DNA of 30,318 bases from Deltaproteobacteria bacterium (GTDB lineage: Bacteria; Desulfobacterota; Desulfuromonadia; Geobacterales; Pseudopelobacteraceae): assembly GCA_030654645.1 (NCBI GenBank), contig JAURXC010000378.1:1-30318 (forward strand), read 5' to 3'. Shown here one piece after another: positions 9,139-17,351 of the stretch. A program made the translations under genes and the position numbers. Numbering within the stretch: the first letter of the stretch is position 1; each line of letters begins with the position of its first letter. The notes under the pieces are model-generated. The model had not been told where the DNA came from. It did no database searches and saw only the letters and a program-made list of their open reading frames with translations.

Positions 9139-11171
9139 TTGCTGATGTGATTCCGGTTATGTCAAATGGGCACAAACCCGTTATCCTGACGGTCGATGAC
9201 GATCCCAACAATCTGTCCGTAGTGCGCGACTGTCTTGTCGGCTGCAACTATACCATCCTGGTGGCGGAGGATGGTGAAAGCGCCGTCCAAAGAGCCGACT
9301 ATGCCAGGCCCGACCTGATCCTGCTCGACATAATGATGCCGGGGATCGACGGTTATGAGACCTGCCGCAGATTGAAAACTCTGGAGAGCACCAGGGAAAT
9401 CCCGGTGATATTCATGACCGCGCTGGCCGAAACCGGACACAAGGTGAAAGGCCTTGAGGTGGGGGGAGTGGACTATATCACCAAGCCTTTTCAGCGGGAG
9501 GAATTACTGGCCCGTATTTCCGTGCATCTGCATACTCGCGAATTGACCAGAAGACTTCGGGATGCGAATGAACTGTTGGAAACCAGGGTCGAGGAACGGA
9601 CCGCGGAACTGGCGCAGACTATTGATGCATTGCATGATGAAATCATGGAACGCAAGCGGGCCGAGGAAGAGCGGGTGCGTCTGGCACGGGCTATCGAGCA
9701 GGCTGCCGAGGCGATTTTCATGTCCGATGCTCAGTGGGTCATCACCTATGTGAATCCCGCATTCGAGCGAATGACCGGCTATAGCAGGGATGAGATTATC
9801 GGAAAGCACACCAGGATTCTCAAGAGCCATACCCATGAAACAGGTTATTACCATCAGATTCGTGAAACACTGGGCAGCGACAATGTCTGGTCGGGGCGCC
9901 TTACTACCAGGAAAAAAGACAGCTCTTTTTTTGAGGCTGATACTACCGTTTCCGCCGTTAAGGATTCAAAAGGCGCCATAATCAACTATGTAAGCATACT
10001 GCGGGATGTCACTCACGAACTGAAACTGGAACGTGAACTGCGCCAGTCGCAGAAGATGGAGGCGATTGGCACGCTGGCCGGTGGAATAGCCCATGACTTC
10101 AATAATATTCTGACGGCGGTGATCGGTTATACCGAGCTGGCCCAGCATAAGCTGGCAAAGGACGATGCCGCGGCGCGCGATCTGGAGCGGGTCCAGGAGG
10201 CCAGCTCACGCGCCAAGGATCTGGTTAACAGGATTCTGACCTTCAGCCGACAGAGCGAGTATGAGCGAAAACCGGTTCAAGTGGCAGCCGTGATCGACGA
10301 GGTCTTGAGTCTGCTGCGTTCCACCATTCCAAGCACTGTCGAGATACACCGTCACATTAACACGGCTACGAATGGGGACACTGTTCTGGCCGATCCGACC
10401 CAACTCCATCAGGTGTTGATGAACCTGGGCACCAATGCGGCTCATGCCATGCGTTCCCATGGTGGCATTTTGAGCGTGTCCCTGTCGGATTACGATGCTG
10501 ACGCAGCGTTTGTATCACTTTATCCAGATCTGGCGCCGGGACCGTTTGTGCGGCTTACGGTCAATGACACCGGCCATGGCATGGAAGCCTCTGTAAGGGA
10601 ACGGATTTTTGATCCTTATTTCACGACCAAGAAGGTGGGTGAAGGCACTGGAATGGGGCTGTCGGTGGTGCAGGGAATAATCAAGAACCATGGCGGCGCC
10701 ATCAGTGTCTTCAGCGAGCCGGGACAGGGAACCACCTTTAATGTTTTTCTGCCGAAGATCGTCGATGAGATAACGCGTGATGTTAATTCGAAAGAAGCAT
10801 CGTTCCGCGGAACGGAGCGGATCCTCTTTGTGGATGACGAAAAAGTGCTGGTGGATTTGGGGCAGTACCTGCTCCAGGAACTGGGATACCGGGTTACCAC
10901 TGAAACGAGCAGCCTGGAGGCGCTGAAATGTTTCCACGCCAATCCGGATGCGTTTGATCTGGTGATTACCGACATGACCATGCCCGGATTGACCGGCAGG
11001 GAGCTGGCCCGGCAGCTGTTGTCGATCCGTCCGGATATTCCGATTATCATGTGTTCCGGGTTCACCGAGTTCATTAATTCGACTGAGGCCAGGGAAGCCG
11101 GTATTCGGGACTTTTTCATGAAACCGTATGTGGCCAGCACCATGGCCAAAACCATTCGCAAGGTTCTTTAG
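9135..11171 (+). CDS. Soluble hybrid histidine kinase/response regulator (REC-PAS-HisKA-HATPase-REC)
   Basis: A 678-residue cytoplasmic signalling protein without membrane helices. REC1 (about 15-130) has DDDPNN and phospho-acceptor Asp65 in LILLDIMMPG, with TKPF. A short coil leads to a PAS domain (about 180-295; ITYVNPAFERMTGYSRDEIIG). The kinase core has GTLAGGIAHDFNNIL with His320, an N box (LMNLGTNAAHAM), DTGHGMEAS and GTGMGLSVV. A C-terminal REC2 follows, with FVDDE and Asp613 in LVITDMTMPG, and MKPY. The start ATG overlaps the upstream kinase stop by four bases. A chain from the upstream kinase to REC1 or REC2 is a reasonable inference. Neither protein nor any neighbour has a recognisable DNA-binding, cyclase or other output domain, so the final target is unknown. 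Confidence 0.92.
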   Translation: MIADVIPVMSNGHKPVILTVDDDPNNLSVVRDCLVGCNYTILVAEDGESAVQRADYARPDLILLDIMMPGIDGYETCRRLKTLESTREIPVIFMTALAETGHKVKGLEVGGVDYITKPFQREELLARISVHLHTRELTRRLRDANELLETRVEERTAELAQTIDALHDEIMERKRAEEERVRLARAIEQAAEAIFMSDAQWVITYVNPAFERMTGYSRDEIIGKHTRILKSHTHETGYYHQIRETLGSDNVWSGRLTTRKKDSSFFEADTTVSAVKDSKGAIINYVSILRDVTHELKLERELRQSQKMEAIGTLAGGIAHDFNNILTAVIGYTELAQHKLAKDDAAARDLERVQEASSRAKDLVNRILTFSRQSEYERKPVQVAAVIDEVLSLLRSTIPSTVEIHRHINTATNGDTVLADPTQLHQVLMNLGTNAAHAMRSHGGILSVSLSDYDADAAFVSLYPDLAPGPFVRLTVNDTGHGMEASVRERIFDPYFTTKKVGEGTGMGLSVVQGIIKNHGGAISVFSEPGQGTTFNVFLPKIVDEITRDVNSKEASFRGTERILFVDDEKVLVDLGQYLLQELGYRVTTETSSLEALKCFHANPDAFDLVITDMTMPGLTGRELARQLLSIRPDIPIIMCSGFTEFINSTEAREAGIRDFFMKPYVASTMAKTIRKVL

Positions 11172-11241
11172 AAGGACAGCCGGTTGGAGTTCCTTTTAAA
11201 CCTCGCTTCAGATTTTCACTGCAGGAACCGCAACCTGCCCC

Positions 11242-11961
11242 TTATTCTTCCTCCTTACCGGAACAATTGTCGCCCCCAGTCATTTTGTCATACCACCCCC
11301 AGGGGTTTTTGCGTTTGATCCAGACCGGTATCACGAACAGCAGCACCACCAGCGCAAGCCCCAGTGAAATCTGCAGCAGGATGCCCCCGGTGAAAAAACT
11401 CTTGCCATAGTAGTTGAGGATGATGGTGCCGGGCGTCATTCCTGCCAGCGTGCTCAGAGCGAAGGAACGCAGTGTCATTCGGGTCAATCCGGCCCCGTAG
11501 CTGACCAGGGCGAACGAAAATACCGGCTCCAGGCGGGCAACGAGGACTATACAGGCCAACTGGCGTCGGGCGATGCGGTTACTGAAGGTGATGTCGCGCC
11601 GCAGGAGCCGGGTGATCGCCTCGCGTCCCAGGCTGCGGGCCAGGAGAAAACAGGCGATGGCGCCCGCCTCGGACCCCAGCAGCGCATAGACCGTGCCCCA
11701 GAAGGGGCCGAACAGCATGCCGCCGGCGATGTCCAGCGGCGCATTGGGAACCACTGTCACCACGATGGCGATCACACGCAGAAGCATGTACACGAGCGGC
11801 GCCAGCCAACCGGCCTGTTGCAGGAAACCTTCGATCCAGGCCGGATCGAACAGCTCCTGCGGGGTTTTGCGCCAGACGATTACAGCCAGCGCCACCAGCA
11901 GCACCACCAGGAGTGCCGCCTTGCCGACTTCCAGGATTTTGTGCTTGTCAGACGGATACAT
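11242..11961 (-). CDS. TVP38/TMEM64 (VTT, DedA-like) membrane protein
   Basis: A polytopic inner-membrane protein of 239 residues from the chosen start. It shows the family core with PNAPLDIAGGMLFGPFWGTVYALLGSEAGAI (given in part: GGMLFGPFWGT) and a later FSFALVSYGAGLTRM re-entrant region, with about five hydrophobic segments. Members are implicated in lipid scrambling and envelope homeostasis; the substrate here is unknown. The start at 11961 (MYPSDKHK) is preferred because GGTGGAAG lies just upstream. An in-frame ATG at 12045 would add 28 residues with no ribosome site. It converges with the kinase operon and diverges from the AIM24-like gene. Confidence 0.8.
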   Translation of the reverse strand: MYPSDKHKILEVGKAALLVVLLVALAVIVWRKTPQELFDPAWIEGFLQQAGWLAPLVYMLLRVIAIVVTVVPNAPLDIAGGMLFGPFWGTVYALLGSEAGAIACFLLARSLGREAITRLLRRDITFSNRIARRQLACIVLVARLEPVFSFALVSYGAGLTRMTLRSFALSTLAGMTPGTIILNYYGKSFFTGGILLQISLGLALVVLLFVIPVWIKRKNPWGWYDKMTGGDNCSGKEEE

Positions 11962-12086
11962 CTTCCACCCGGATGCGGGGCCGTCCCCGACTGTGATTGG
12001 TAAAGTGACGTTTGCAACTATACCACTTGAGAAACAGTATGGCATAAGTTTAATCAGGCAGCAGCATCTGCTTACGTATCTATCCC

Positions 12087-12115
12087 TTGACCGGAATACA
12101 AGTCGGACTTATATT
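12087..12115 (+). promoter_or_regulatory. Candidate sigma-70 promoter for the AIM24-like/M48 pair
   Basis: TTGACC at 12087-12092, a 17-base spacer, and TATATT at 12110-12115. This is near-consensus spacing 39 bases before the AIM24-like start codon. Confidence 0.6.
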
Positions 12116-12153
12116 TTTACCGCTGCACATCTATCAACGAGAGGTGAACTGAC

Positions 12154-12954
12154 ATGGCAATGGACGTGGTTGATTATGAAATCTTCGGTTCCGAGATGCA
12201 GTATGTGGAGGTGGAGCTGGATCCGGGCGAGGCCGCCGTGGGCGAGGCCGGCGTGATGATGTACATGCAGTCCGGCATCCAGATGGATACGGTTTTCGGC
12301 GATGGTTCCCAGCAGCAGGGCGGTTTCATGGGCAAACTGATGGGAGCTGGCAAGCGGCTGCTGACGGGAGAGAGCCTGTTTACCACCGTATTCCATAACG
12401 AGAGCAGCGGCAAACGGCGGGTTGCCTTTGCGGCCCCCTATCCGGGGAAGATCATCCCGGTCCATCTGTCCGATATCGGCGGCACCCTGATCTGCCAGAA
12501 GGACTCTTTTCTCTGCGCCGCCAAGGGGGTCTCGCTCGGTATTGCCTTCCAGAAAAAACTGGGGGTGGGGCTGTTCGGCGGTGAGGGGTTCATCATGCAG
12601 AAATTGGAGGGTGACGGCATGGCCTTCGTGCATGCCGGAGGTACCCTGAAGGAGCTGGTGCTGGCGCCCGGTGAATCGCTGCGGGTCGATACCGGCTGCG
12701 TCGTGGCCTTTCAGCCGTCGGTCGATTTCGACATCCAGTTCGTCGGCAAGATCAAGTCGGCCATCTTCGGCGGTGAGGGGCTCTTCTTCGCCACCCTGAC
12801 CGGTCCCGGCAAAGTCTGGCTGCAGTCCCTGCCACTGTCGCGCCTGGCCAACCGCATCATCCTCTCGGCCCCCGCCGCCGGCGGGCGTTCCGCCGACCAG
12901 GGCTCACTGCTGGGAGCCGGTGTGCTGGGTGGTCTGCTGGGCGGCAATGACTGA
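12154..12954 (+). CDS. AIM24-like (TIGR00266-type) protein
   Basis: A 266-residue soluble protein of the AIM24/TIGR00266 family: a beta-rich jelly-roll-like fold with repeated GGEGF/GGEGLFF turns (FGGEGFIMQKLEGDG and FGGEGLFFATLTGPG). It opens with YEIFGSEMQYVEVELDPGE, as family members do, and ends in a Gly-rich tail (GAGVLGGLLGGND). The biochemical role is not established; yeast AIM24 acts in mitochondrial membrane organisation. AGAGGTGA precedes the ATG at good spacing. Its last codons overlap the start of the M48 protease gene by eight bases, so the two are probably made together. Confidence 0.85.
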   Translation: MAMDVVDYEIFGSEMQYVEVELDPGEAAVGEAGVMMYMQSGIQMDTVFGDGSQQQGGFMGKLMGAGKRLLTGESLFTTVFHNESSGKRRVAFAAPYPGKIIPVHLSDIGGTLICQKDSFLCAAKGVSLGIAFQKKLGVGLFGGEGFIMQKLEGDGMAFVHAGGTLKELVLAPGESLRVDTGCVVAFQPSVDFDIQFVGKIKSAIFGGEGLFFATLTGPGKVWLQSLPLSRLANRIILSAPAAGGRSADQGSLLGAGVLGGLLGGND

Positions 12955-14041
12955 GCAAACGTTTGAGGGACGGCTCTTCGGGCCGGGGTTGCCGGGAGCC
13001 GGAGCCGAGGCCGTGGGGAGTTGGGACGGGCAGGGGCGCTTGCGCGTAGTTGTGGAAGTAACGCCACGCACCGAACTGCTGGCCGAGAACCCGGCCATTG
13101 CCGCGGCCGGCTTCAACGCCGCCTCGCTGCGGATTACCTGGGATGGTGATGCCGGCGCTTATGCCTTTGTGATCGAGAAGGATGCCGCCCTCACTGCCTG
13201 CGGCGTTTCGGCCCCTTCCGGCATCGCTGGCCGCATCTTGTCCGCCAGAGGGGCGCGGGGACGCCTGGAGAGGCGTTTCAGGTTCGGCGGAGTGCTACTG
13301 GCGCTGTTCCTGGCGCTGCCGCTGATATTGATCGGCGTTTTCCTGTTGAACTCCGACCGTGTTGCCGACTGGGCGGTCAAACGCATCCCGCACGAGCAGG
13401 AGGCCCGGCTGGGCGACCTGGTCCTGGCCCAGACCCGCCTGCGGATGAAGATCCTGGACAGCGGTCCGGCCGTTGACGCGGTCAGCGCCATTGGAAGCAA
13501 GCTCACGACCGGATCGCTCCACCGCTACCGCTGGTTCGTTGCCGATCGTCCCGATGTCAATGCCTTTGCCGCTCCCGGCGGAGTGGTGGTCGTCTTCAGC
13601 GGCCTGATCCGCTCCGCCGGGTCGGCCGAGGAGCTTGCCGGTGTTCTCGCGCACGAGGTGGCCCATGCCGAACTGCGCCACAGCCTGAGGGGCATGGTCA
13701 AAAGCCTCGGACTGCGCGCGCTGGTCTCGCTGCTGACCGGAGATGCTTCCGGCGGCGTCTTTGCCGACGCGGCCACCAGGCTGACCGAACTGCGCTTTTC
13801 GCGCGAGGCGGAACGCGAGGCCGATGACGAGGGGCTGCGGCGACTGGTCAAGGCCCACATCGACCCGAACGGAATGCTCCGTTTCTACCGGAAGCTGGCC
13901 AGTGAAGGCCGGCCGTCTCCCCCGCCGCTCCTCTCGACCCATCCGGCAACCGGAGAACGCCTTGAACGTCTGCGCCGTGAAGTGGCCGGACTCAAACAAA
14001 AATGGGTGCCGCTTCCAATTGATCTCACTTCGCTGAAATAA
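12947..14041 (+). CDS. Membrane-anchored M48-family zinc metalloprotease
   Basis: A 364-residue protease. About 100 N-terminal cytoplasmic residues precede a transmembrane helix (VLLALFLALPLILIGVFLL, about 110-130). The M48 domain follows with the zinc motif HEVAH at 236-240 in VLAHEVAHAELRHS and a downstream SREAEREADDEG supplying the third zinc-ligand Glu. DVNAFAAPGG before the motif is typical of the family. It probably acts in envelope protein quality control (HtpX/BepA/LoiP-like class). The ATG at 12947 has GGGCGG upstream; a GTG nine codons earlier lies deeper in the previous gene and is less likely. Pairing of M48 proteases with AIM24-like proteins suggests a shared membrane role (inference). 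Confidence 0.88.
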   Translation: MTEQTFEGRLFGPGLPGAGAEAVGSWDGQGRLRVVVEVTPRTELLAENPAIAAAGFNAASLRITWDGDAGAYAFVIEKDAALTACGVSAPSGIAGRILSARGARGRLERRFRFGGVLLALFLALPLILIGVFLLNSDRVADWAVKRIPHEQEARLGDLVLAQTRLRMKILDSGPAVDAVSAIGSKLTTGSLHRYRWFVADRPDVNAFAAPGGVVVVFSGLIRSAGSAEELAGVLAHEVAHAELRHSLRGMVKSLGLRALVSLLTGDASGGVFADAATRLTELRFSREAEREADDEGLRRLVKAHIDPNGMLRFYRKLASEGRPSPPPLLSTHPATGERLERLRREVAGLKQKWVPLPIDLTSLK

Positions 14042-14101
14042 AGGCGGACCATGTGGACTCTTTTATGTTTCAGTGACAAAAACCTTTAATTTCTTTCGTA
14101 A

Positions 14102-14133
14102 AAAAGGCCTCCGTTTCCGTAGGCCTTTTCATT
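14102..14133. terminator. Bidirectional hairpin terminator
   Basis: AAAAGGCCT (14102-14110) pairs with AGGCCTTTT (14121-14129) around a 10-base loop, with A-run and T-run on the two sides. It lies between the convergent M48 protease and PEP-CTERM genes and can serve both. Confidence 0.75.
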
Positions 14134-14156
14134 TTCAGATGGATTGTTGAAAAACG

Positions 14157-14786
14157 TTACTTTCCGGACCTTTTTCTCCAGAGAGCGAAACCGCCAAGTC
14201 CGGCACCGAGTAGTATCAATGTTGAAGGTTCCGGCACAGGAGAGGGGATAGCGACAATGTAATCCTGATAGCCTGAACCGTAACCTGATGGAACGTTGCC
14301 GGGGCTTACGGCTAGTGAGTAACGGCTGAGGTCGAATGCGCCGGTGTTTATACTGGCCAATAATCCATTTACGGTGCTTTCCAAAGCTGGATTGGGATTG
14401 TTCCAGGTGAAGTCAGTCCCCATGACTGTTTCCCAGATTGCTACCTGAACGGCGGCTGCGTTTGATGAATTGCTCAGAGAGAACAGGTATGCCGCTCGCG
14501 CATACACTGAATTCGGGTCTATGGCTCGGAGGTCATATGCCTGTGTAGTTGTTGGCGCCCATGCAGGATCGACACAGAAGCCGTTGACGACGTCTGCCCC
14601 GTTGATTTTGAGCTGATAGTATCCTGCCAGGACATTATATGTGCCATTGATCGGAGACCCGAAAGTCCCGTTTATGACCACTGAGTTATTAACACCTACT
14701 TCGTTTAGAGTAATCGGTATTGCAAAGGCGATTCCGGACATGGTCACTATCGAAACCAGAACAATGACAGACAATAGACGTTTCAT
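14157..14786 (-). CDS. PEP-CTERM sorting-domain protein
   Basis: A 209-residue exported protein with a signal peptide (MKRLLSVIVLVSIVTMSGIA, about 1-23), a Ser/Thr/Asn-rich mature region, and a C-terminal sorting signal VPEPSTLILLGAGLGG followed by a helix and WRKRSGK. In known systems exosortase (EpsH/XrtA) recognises the PEP motif and processes such proteins to the cell surface or extracellular matrix. The middle part (NGFCVDPAW, AAYLF, AVQVAIWE) resembles surface proteins of the thioester-like/Cys-containing PEP-CTERM group, but no function is assigned. The start at 14786 is fixed by GGAGGA six bases upstream; an in-frame ATG seven codons earlier lacks a site. No exosortase gene lies in this window. 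The 14787-15094 gap upstream shows no further gene; it holds a CGGCAGC/GCTGCCG hairpin (15061-15081) without a T-run. Confidence 0.88.
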   Translation of the reverse strand: MKRLLSVIVLVSIVTMSGIAFAIPITLNEVGVNNSVVINGTFGSPINGTYNVLAGYYQLKINGADVVNGFCVDPAWAPTTTQAYDLRAIDPNSVYARAAYLFSLSNSSNAAAVQVAIWETVMGTDFTWNNPNPALESTVNGLLASINTGAFDLSRYSLAVSPGNVPSGYGSGYQDYIVAIPSPVPEPSTLILLGAGLGGFALWRKRSGK

Positions 14787-15094
14787 AAAAAATCCTCCAA
14801 TGTGCAAAATTTAGCATTTGCAGGATAAAAGCATGAAGTGTGCCGTAGTAAACATGGCCGGAAATTCTCAAGGTAACTATCTGATAGGATAGGAAATAAG
14901 ATTGGATAAAAGTGTTCGTTCCCGATGGGTTACGGGGTTGATTGAAGTTGTGTAAAGAATGTCGACAGTATTGTTGTCCCCATAAACCCTGTTATGTGGG
15001 CGAGGATTCAGCTGCAATTTACTATTCTAATAGAAAGCTTTCTCAAGTTCGAACATCTCCCGGCAGCAGAGCGGGCTGCCGCCGGATATAGTTA

Positions 15095-16003
15095 CTACCA
15101 CCAGCGCCAGAGCGCCAGGATCAGTACGATCAGAAAGACGTTCACCAGGTTCATGTAGGCCATGAAGAAGAATACCCGCTCGTGGAGCGGCGACGGGCGT
15201 TTGACCCCGCTTACCAGATGTCCCACCACCGGCAGCTTTTCCAGCAGTTCGGCGCCGTGGGGCGCCTGGGACAGCACCTGGCTCAGGTCGCACCCGGCCT
15301 GGTGCCTGCCCATGTGATTGCCCTGCTTCCATAAGCGGCTCTGTCCGGCATCGTAGATCGTTCCACGGTAGGCGAACAGGGCCGGCCGCCCCTCCTTGCC
15401 GTCGCAAAGGCCAAGTTCTTCGATGCTCATCTCCCCGCCGAGGACCGGTTGCGCCTCTCCGCTACTCTTCCTCCTCAATCGCGGTCCGATCACGGTAACC
15501 ACGAAGGCGGCCGAGGTGACCATCACCAGGTAGAGGGAAATTTTCACCAGCAGCAGGATGCCGAAGCGGGACTGCAACAGCAGTTCGGGAGAGTCGATCC
15601 GAAAACGGGTCAGGATGACGCCGGTGATGCCCATTACCACCATGGAGGCGATGCCGACCCGCATTTCTCCGCGCGGCAGCCCGCTGGATGCATAGGCCGG
15701 CTTGAGCACCAGGTGGACGTAGAGAATGGTGCCGAACCAGAGGAAGGCGGTGATCATGTGCAGGTAGCCGACGGCAAAGCGGAATGCCTTGGCGGTTGCC
15801 GACAGGGGCGGCTTGGGTGTGGTTTTTGTGAGAGTGTCGCCAAACTCACGGCCGGCTTTGGTGAGTTCGCCTCCGCCGGCAGGATCAACATGGCAGGCGG
15901 CGCAGTCGCGGCCGGTTTGGTTGGCATATTCCTCGGTGGCAACTGCCGTCAGCGGACAGGCCAGCGTCAGGATCAATACAAGCTGGATCAGTAGTCTGTT
16001 CAT
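15095..16003 (-). CDS. Fusion: c-type haem motif, CopD-like membrane domain, cytochrome b5-like domain
   Basis: A 302-residue membrane protein. A signal peptide (about 1-22) is followed by a periplasmic CAACH haem-binding motif (Cys34, Cys37, His38). Three transmembrane helices (about 76-100, 113-131 and 146-172) resemble the CopD/DUF2214 family. A hydrophilic domain (about 192-265) has FAYRGTIYDAGQSRLW and GNHMGRHQAGCDLS, the pattern of the small cytochrome-b5/steroid-binding-like proteins. A C-terminal helix (about 278-302) ends the protein. Family knowledge suggests haem or metal binding and electron transfer across the inner membrane; the partner is unknown. The protein is transcribed away from DoxX across a 208-base gap. 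Domain borders are estimates by eye. Confidence 0.75.
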   Translation of the reverse strand: MNRLLIQLVLILTLACPLTAVATEEYANQTGRDCAACHVDPAGGGELTKAGREFGDTLTKTTPKPPLSATAKAFRFAVGYLHMITAFLWFGTILYVHLVLKPAYASSGLPRGEMRVGIASMVVMGITGVILTRFRIDSPELLLQSRFGILLLVKISLYLVMVTSAAFVVTVIGPRLRRKSSGEAQPVLGGEMSIEELGLCDGKEGRPALFAYRGTIYDAGQSRLWKQGNHMGRHQAGCDLSQVLSQAPHGAELLEKLPVVGHLVSGVKRPSPLHERVFFFMAYMNLVNVFLIVLILALWRWW

Positions 16004-16163
16004 GGGATTGATATAGCGAGTGTCCGGCCGGATGTCAACGGTTGTGCGCTCCGGACCTGCGGGGCAGTCGCCTGGAAGATGGCGCCGGCCGGCTTGCGGG
16101 GTGGTGCGGCGCCTGTTTTTAATGTTTGCAGCAGGCCAGTAAGAGACTAAAATGGTCTTGTAC

Positions 16164-16180
16164 TCAGGATTCTATCCTGA
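16164..16180. promoter_or_regulatory. Perfect 7-3-7 inverted repeat upstream of doxX-like gene
   Basis: TCAGGAT (16164-16170), TCT, ATCCTGA (16174-16180). It lies 31 bases before the DoxX start codon, where a repressor or activator could act. No matching regulator is encoded nearby. Confidence 0.4.
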
Positions 16181-16211
16181 TCGCACTATCGATTAGTCCG
16201 GAGGTGTTACC

Positions 16212-16625
16212 ATGACATCATTTATGTCTAAATACAGTGCGCAATGTTATGCGCTGATGCGGATCGTGGCCGGCTTCCTGTTTCTGTGGCACGGCTGCCA
16301 GAAACTGTTCGATTTTCCGGTCGGCATGCCGCCCGGCGTTCCAGCCTTCATCACCTATGTTGCCGGGCCGATCGAGCTGATCGGCGGCATCCTGGTGATG
16401 ATCGGCCTGTTCACGCACTGGACGGCCTTCATAACCAGTGGTCTGATGGCATTCGCCTACTGGATCGGGCATGGAACCAAGGCGCTGCTGCCGCTCCAGA
16501 ATAATGGTGAGCTGGCGGCACTGTACTGCTTCGTATTCCTGTTCATCGCCGCGCAGGGGGGCGGCATCTGGAGCGTTGACTCTCTGAGGGCTGGCGGCAG
16601 CCCCGGCGGTCCGGGCAAGCGGTGA
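16212..16625 (+). CDS. DoxX family membrane protein
   Basis: A 137-residue inner-membrane protein with four hydrophobic helices. The family signature is clear: ALMRIVAGFLFLWHGCQKLF near the N-terminus, then GPIELIGGILVMIGLFTHW and AYWIGHG. DoxX proteins have been linked to thiosulfate:quinone oxidation and to oxidative-stress membrane complexes, but most members are uncharacterised. GGAGGTG lies 6 bases before the ATG. It is followed by a strong terminator and so appears monocistronic. Confidence 0.87.
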   Translation: MTSFMSKYSAQCYALMRIVAGFLFLWHGCQKLFDFPVGMPPGVPAFITYVAGPIELIGGILVMIGLFTHWTAFITSGLMAFAYWIGHGTKALLPLQNNGELAALYCFVFLFIAAQGGGIWSVDSLRAGGSPGGPGKR

Positions 16626-16664
16626 CGGGAGAGATGAGAGAAACTGAAGATGATATTCAAGGGT

Positions 16665-16692
16665 AGGGGCGGCCGGATGGCCGCCCCTTTGT
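16665..16692. terminator. Hairpin terminator between doxX-like and VOC genes
   Basis: AGGGGCGGCC (16665-16674), loop GGAT, GGCCGCCCCT (16679-16688), then TTTGTT. It sits between convergent genes and ends the plus-strand transcript. Confidence 0.8.
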
Positions 16693-16698
16693 TACGGG

Positions 16699-17082
16699 TT
16701 ACATCGGCAGATAGGTGATTACCGAAAACATGACTCCCTGCGGGTCCATCAGTGCGGCGAAACGCCCGACATTCGGAATGTCGGTGGGAGGCATCAGCAC
16801 CTTGCCCCCCAGTTCTTCGGCCTTGCGGGCGGTGGCGTCCACATCGTCAACCGTGATGTAAATCCCCCACTGTGGTTTTATTTCGCCGTCGCAGCATTGA
16901 TTCGACATGATCCCGGCCACCCGTTCCTCGCCGACTTTTGCCAGGGTATAGGACATCCCCTCCACCGGGGCCAGTTCGGTGGTCCAACCCAGGAGTGCCG
17001 TATAAAATTGTATGGCCCCATCCACGTCGGTGGTGGCAAGTTCGGCCCAACTGAAAGCGCCTTGTTTAGATATATCTGACAT
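16699..17082 (-). CDS. VOC-superfamily (glyoxalase/bleomycin-resistance-like) protein
   Basis: A 127-residue soluble protein with two beta-alpha-beta-beta-beta modules of the VOC fold. Landmarks are SWAELATTDVDGAIQFYTAL at the N-terminus (metal-side FYxxLLGW follows), a central WGIYITVDDVDATARKA, and a terminal GRFAALMDPQGVMFSV. VOC proteins bind a divalent metal and act as dioxygenases, glyoxalases or antibiotic binders; nothing here picks one. The start at 17082 is supported by AAAGGGGAA upstream; in-frame extension to 17124 has no ribosome site. Confidence 0.85.
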   Translation of the reverse strand: MSDISKQGAFSWAELATTDVDGAIQFYTALLGWTTELAPVEGMSYTLAKVGEERVAGIMSNQCCDGEIKPQWGIYITVDDVDATARKAEELGGKVLMPPTDIPNVGRFAALMDPQGVMFSVITYLPM

Positions 17083-17159
17083 GGTTGATTCCCCTTTCGT
17101 GGCTATTGAGCGATTATCTCGCATATCCTCATTTTAGACTTCCTCCCGGCGTGTGCCAA

Positions 17160-17189
17160 TAAATAAAATCAGGGGCTTCCGCCCCTGCC
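17160..17189 (-). terminator. Possible minus-strand terminator upstream of VOC gene
   Basis: CAGGGGC, loop GGAA, GCCCCTG (minus strand, 17189 down to 17172), then ATTTTATTTATT. No minus-strand gene convincingly precedes it, so a short untranslated RNA or read-through control is possible. The 17083-17351 stretch holds no other supported gene. Confidence 0.4.
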
Positions 17190-17351
17190 GACGCGACTGG
17201 AATTGAAAAAAAGCCGCTTTCCTGGTTTTTGGACAATTCCGCTTTTGGCAGTATTTTCCCGTGATCGCTCGCAGGGAGAGGGAGTATAATTTAGGTAGAA
17301 GTAGTAGATCAGAACGTTTGAACACGACTGACTGAAAAGGGAGGTGCCTCC

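Noticed and set aside
14787..15094. A second GEMM-type riboswitch before the PEP-CTERM gene
   Set aside because: Reverse complement lacks the AAACC, GGGTGGG-like and AAAGCC core elements.
16081..16120. GGCGCC...GGCGCC followed by TGTTTTT as a terminator
   Set aside because: Lies upstream of the DoxX gene with no plus-strand transcript to end; the 21-base loop is large, so support is too weak to list.
17134..17325. A 63-codon minus-strand ORF
   Set aside because: Starts with GTG without a ribosome site and runs through a terminator-like hairpin.
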